Shown here piece by piece: positions 61,394-64,000 of a DNA stretch of 64,000 nt; positions within the stretch are counted from its first letter, which is position 1; each line of letters begins with the position of its first letter. A program made the position numbers and the translations under genes. The notes below the pieces were generated by a model. That model searched no databases. It was not told the origin of the DNA and saw only the letters and a list, made by a program, of their open reading frames with translations. Source of the stretch: an uncultured Alistipes sp. (lineage in GTDB: Bacteria > Bacteroidota > Bacteroidia > Bacteroidales > Rikenellaceae); the NCBI GenBank assembly GCA_944321945.1, contig CALUNE010000012.1, positions 1-64,000 of the forward strand. The letters run 5' to 3'.

Positions 61394-64000
61394 CTATTTG
61401 TCAGGCGTCTCCGAATATTGACTCGGTTTGCAGCCGTATTGGGCGATGAAACATTTGGTGAAGTACGACGGGGTTCCGAAGCCTACCATGTAGGCGATCT
61501 CGGCGATGGTGAACTTGTGCTGCGACAGCAGTACGACGGCCTGCTTCATGCGGATCTGGCGGATGTATTCGACCGGCGTGACGCCCGCATATTTCTTGAT
61601 CAGGCGGCCGAGCTGCTTGTTCCCGATTCCGGTTTTCTCGCAAAGCGACTTCACGTTCAGTTCGGTGTCGTCGATATGCTCCTCGATTGTGCGGGTCACC
61701 AGGTCCAACAGGCGTTCGTTGCCCGATTCGGCGACGATCGGTGCGACGGAGGTGATCTGCTCGATGCGCAGCGACTCCCGGACCGCGTCCTTCACCTGCA
61801 GCCGCTGCTCCACCAGAGCGCGCAGCAAGGGCGCCTCGAAGGGCTTCGAGAGGAACGTGTCGATGCCGAGGCGTGCCGCCTGCGTCTCCGTTTCGTTGTC
61901 CTCTCGGGCCGTCACCATGATGATCGGGGTGGATGCAAAGGCCGGCATTGCCTTGATGCGCCGGCACATCTCCATCCCCGACATGACGGGCATCATCTCG
62001 TCGGTGAGGATCAGCTCCGGGCGGAACGTCGGCAGCAGCGCGAGGCCCGCCCGGCCGTTCGAGGCAATCTGGCACTCGCAAAGCTCCGAAAGGATATCTC
62101 GGATGAGTTCGGCAACGGCCCGGTTGTCCTCGACGATGAGGATCCGGGGCCTGGCCAGATCCGGGCTTGCCTCGTGGGTCGGGGCTGCGGATGCCTCGGG
62201 TGCCTCGTAGGGGAGCCGGACAGTGAAGGTTGTGCCCATGTTCTCGCAACTCTCCACGCCTATCTCGCCGCCGTGCATCTCGACATAACGCTTGACCAGA
62301 TAGAGCCCGATGCCGGTTCCATTCTTCAGCTCAGCGGTCCGCGACGAGCGGAACAGCCGCTGGAAGATCAGCTGCTGCTCCCCGGCGGGAATCCCCACAC
62401 CATCGTCCGAAACGCGGATCTCGATCGAGTTGCCGACCCGGCGGATGGAGCATCCGATCGTGGCGTCCTCCTTCGAATACTTGCACGCATTGGAGATGAG
62501 GTTGTTGAAGACGGATTCCATCTTCACGACATCCCACTCTGCCGTCAGGGGTTCGTTGTCCGCCGTGAAGACGAAATGCACCGACGGCCACGCTTCGGCG
62601 TAGGAGTCGAAGATGCTCCGGCAGAACTCCGTGACATCGACCCGCGAGCGGATGATCGGGGCCTCCGTTTCGAGGTCTACCCGGTCGATCTCGACGGTCT
62701 TGTGCACCATCTCGTTGATCCGGACGGCGTTCTTGTGGATCACGTCGAGCGTGTGGCGCATCTTCTTGTCCGTGACCTCCTCGCGCAACTGGCTCACCGG
62801 GCCGAGGATCATCGAAAGCGGGGTTTTCAGTTCGTGCGAGATGTTGGTCAGAAACTCCATCTTGTGACGGATGCTCGACAACGTCTGGTCGCGTTCGCGC
62901 TGTTCGAGACGTTTGCGGTCGCGGCGCCGCAGCAGGACGATCGTCGAAAGCGTCGCCCCGCCGAGGATGAGAAGGTAGGCGCAGATGGCATACCAGCGCG
63001 CATACCACGGCGCGAGCACCTTGATCTGCAGCGTTATCGGCGTCGCCCCGGCGGCGTAATGCTTGATGAACAGTTCGTGGGCCCCGGACGGCAGATGCGG
63101 GACGGAGAGGGTGTTCTCTCCCGGAGGCAGCACTACGTAATCATCCGTAATCCCGGGAATGTGGTATGCGTAGCGATAGGTCATTACCGGGTTGCAGTCG
63201 AGCGAACTCAGCTCGATCTTCAATTCGTTGGAGGCGGACTTCAACGTGATGGCTGACAGCTCGGTCCCCGCGAGAAACGGCGTCGACGCAACCTTTCCGT
63301 CGACGATTGTCCGCATGATGTTCACCCTTTTCTCCCGGATGTCGTCGACAATCCATCCGGGGTTGACCTGAATGATTTCGTCGATGCTCCCCAGCAGAAC
63401 GCTTCCGTCCGCGGGGTCGAGGTAGATGGAGGAGTACGATCGGTCGGGAACGGGCAGCAGGTTGACCTCGCCCGAATCGGTGTCCAAGGTCCATACGCCC
63501 GTCGAGGTGACAATCCACAGGTCGTCGCCGACCTTTTCCAGGTCGATGATGTTGTCGCTTCCCGATCCGCTGGCCGGAAGCCGGTATACGCGGGTCTGGT
63601 CCATCGCCTGCGACACCCGCAGGAGTTTGTCGGTGGCTCCTACCCAGATCTCGTCGTCCGGGGCGATGTAGAGTGTGTTGGGGTAGTTGCCGGTCAGCTC
63701 CTTAACGCTGATGCGCTGCAGGCTGTTGTTGCCGATCCGGATCAGGGTGTCGTCCCGGAAGAGGATGGCCCACAGGGTCCCCCGGCTGTCCAGGGCGATC
63801 CGGTTGACCAGATTGTTGGGCAGTCCCGTCTCCGTATTGATCGCCTGCTGTGCCCGGCATACCTCGCCGGCTTTCAGTGTTGCGGGGTCCACGGCCATGA
63901 TGCCGCCCAGGTAGCTGCCCACCCACAGATGGGCGTCGGCATCCTCGACAATACTGTAGCACCAGTTGGCGTTGTATTTTCCGCTGGCATCCTCGATATG
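61394..64000 (-). CDS. Hybrid two-component regulator (HTCS), 5' end outside the window
   Basis: At least 868 residues are visible; the frame stays open through the window edge, so the first part of the periplasmic sensor is missing. In order are two-component propeller blades (HLWVGSYLGGIMAVDP, LWAILFRDDTLIRI, IWVGATDKLLRV), a Y_Y_Y domain, one membrane helix (AICAYLLILGGATLSTIVLL), a histidine kinase (NISHELKTPLSMILGPVS; NLISNACKYS; DDGVGIP; GTGIGLYLVKR), a receiver (ILIVEDNR, LILTDEMMP) and an AraC-type DNA-binding domain (IAEIAYMVGFGTPSYFTKCF). It senses galactan fragments and activates the operon downstream. Confidence 0.95.
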   Translation of the reverse strand, partial: HIEDASGKYNANWCYSIVEDADAHLWVGSYLGGIMAVDPATLKAGEVCRAQQAINTETGLPNNLVNRIALDSRGTLWAILFRDDTLIRIGNNSLQRISVKELTGNYPNTLYIAPDDEIWVGATDKLLRVSQAMDQTRVYRLPASGSGSDNIIDLEKVGDDLWIVTSTGVWTLDTDSGEVNLLPVPDRSYSSIYLDPADGSVLLGSIDEIIQVNPGWIVDDIREKRVNIMRTIVDGKVASTPFLAGTELSAITLKSASNELKIELSSLDCNPVMTYRYAYHIPGITDDYVVLPPGENTLSVPHLPSGAHELFIKHYAAGATPITLQIKVLAPWYARWYAICAYLLILGGATLSTIVLLRRRDRKRLEQRERDQTLSSIRHKMEFLTNISHELKTPLSMILGPVSQLREEVTDKKMRHTLDVIHKNAVRINEMVHKTVEIDRVDLETEAPIIRSRVDVTEFCRSIFDSYAEAWPSVHFVFTADNEPLTAEWDVVKMESVFNNLISNACKYSKEDATIGCSIRRVGNSIEIRVSDDGVGIPAGEQQLIFQRLFRSSRTAELKNGTGIGLYLVKRYVEMHGGEIGVESCENMGTTFTVRLPYEAPEASAAPTHEASPDLARPRILIVEDNRAVAELIRDILSELCECQIASNGRAGLALLPTFRPELILTDEMMPVMSGMEMCRRIKAMPAFASTPIIMVTAREDNETETQAARLGIDTFLSKPFEAPLLRALVEQRLQVKDAVRESLRIEQITSVAPIVAESGNERLLDLVTRTIEEHIDDTELNVKSLCEKTGIGNKQLGRLIKKYAGVTPVEYIRQIRMKQAVVLLSQHKFTIAEIAYMVGFGTPSYFTKCFIAQYGCKPSQYSETPDK

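Overview
The window is a chromosomal segment of a high-GC gut Bacteroidales bacterium, probably Alistipes or another member of the Rikenellaceae. The evidence is SusC/SusD pairs, a hybrid two-component sensor, FecR/ECF-sigma regulation, lipoproteins, absence of obvious Shine-Dalgarno sites, and repeated promoters of the Bacteroidetes type (TTTG or TTG, about 19 bases, then TAnnTTTG). The genus is inferred; the phylum-level call is firm.

Bases 1-5900 are core genome: thiL and adk (divergent), rpsT, tRNA-Glu, and an ABC importer for iron, heme or cobalamin (binding lipoprotein, permease, ATPase). A tRNA-Pro gene at 5910 carries an AT-rich 9.6 kb integrated element (5943-15672), bounded by a 97-base near-identical direct repeat of the 3' half of the tRNA plus its terminator. 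All its genes are on the minus strand: tyrosine integrase, a transposase-derived zinc-ribbon protein, an excisionase-like HTH protein, a DUF6291-like protein, a VirE_N/PriCT-type primase, an unknown protein, a three-gene cargo operon (MORN-repeat exported protein, anchored propeller-like protein, membrane protein) and a small protein resembling the C-terminal domain of FtsZ. No relaxase was found. A broken integrase start lies just outside the right end.

Bases 16250-30401 return to core and metabolic genes: a small lipoprotein, nadB-prfC, queA, an outer-membrane barrel, enolase, then a plus-strand operon of a DUF1080 protein, two Tat-exported Gfo/Idh/MocA oxidoreductases, a small membrane protein and an ApbE-like protein with a collagen-like insert. 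This operon is probably a 3-keto-glycoside pathway. A GntR regulator follows at 29670-30401.

Bases 30529-61231 carry three glycan loci, and the HTCS regulator follows to the window end. (1) A plus-strand mannan/mannose operon: phosphomannose isomerase, ROK kinase, two GH76 endo-mannanases, a GH92 alpha-mannosidase and an MFS importer, with a palindrome at its promoter that probably binds the GntR protein. (2) A minus-strand ECF-sigma/FecR/SusC/SusD locus with three surface lipoproteins (two GH18-like proteins that have lost catalytic residues, and a DUF1735-LamG protein), resembling high-mannose N-glycan loci of Bacteroides. It has a predicted cis-antisense small RNA at the SusC leader, like DonS. 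(3) A minus-strand beta-galactan locus: SusC, SusD, SusE-like, GH53 galactanase and GH2 beta-galactosidase, controlled by a hybrid two-component regulator truncated by the window end.
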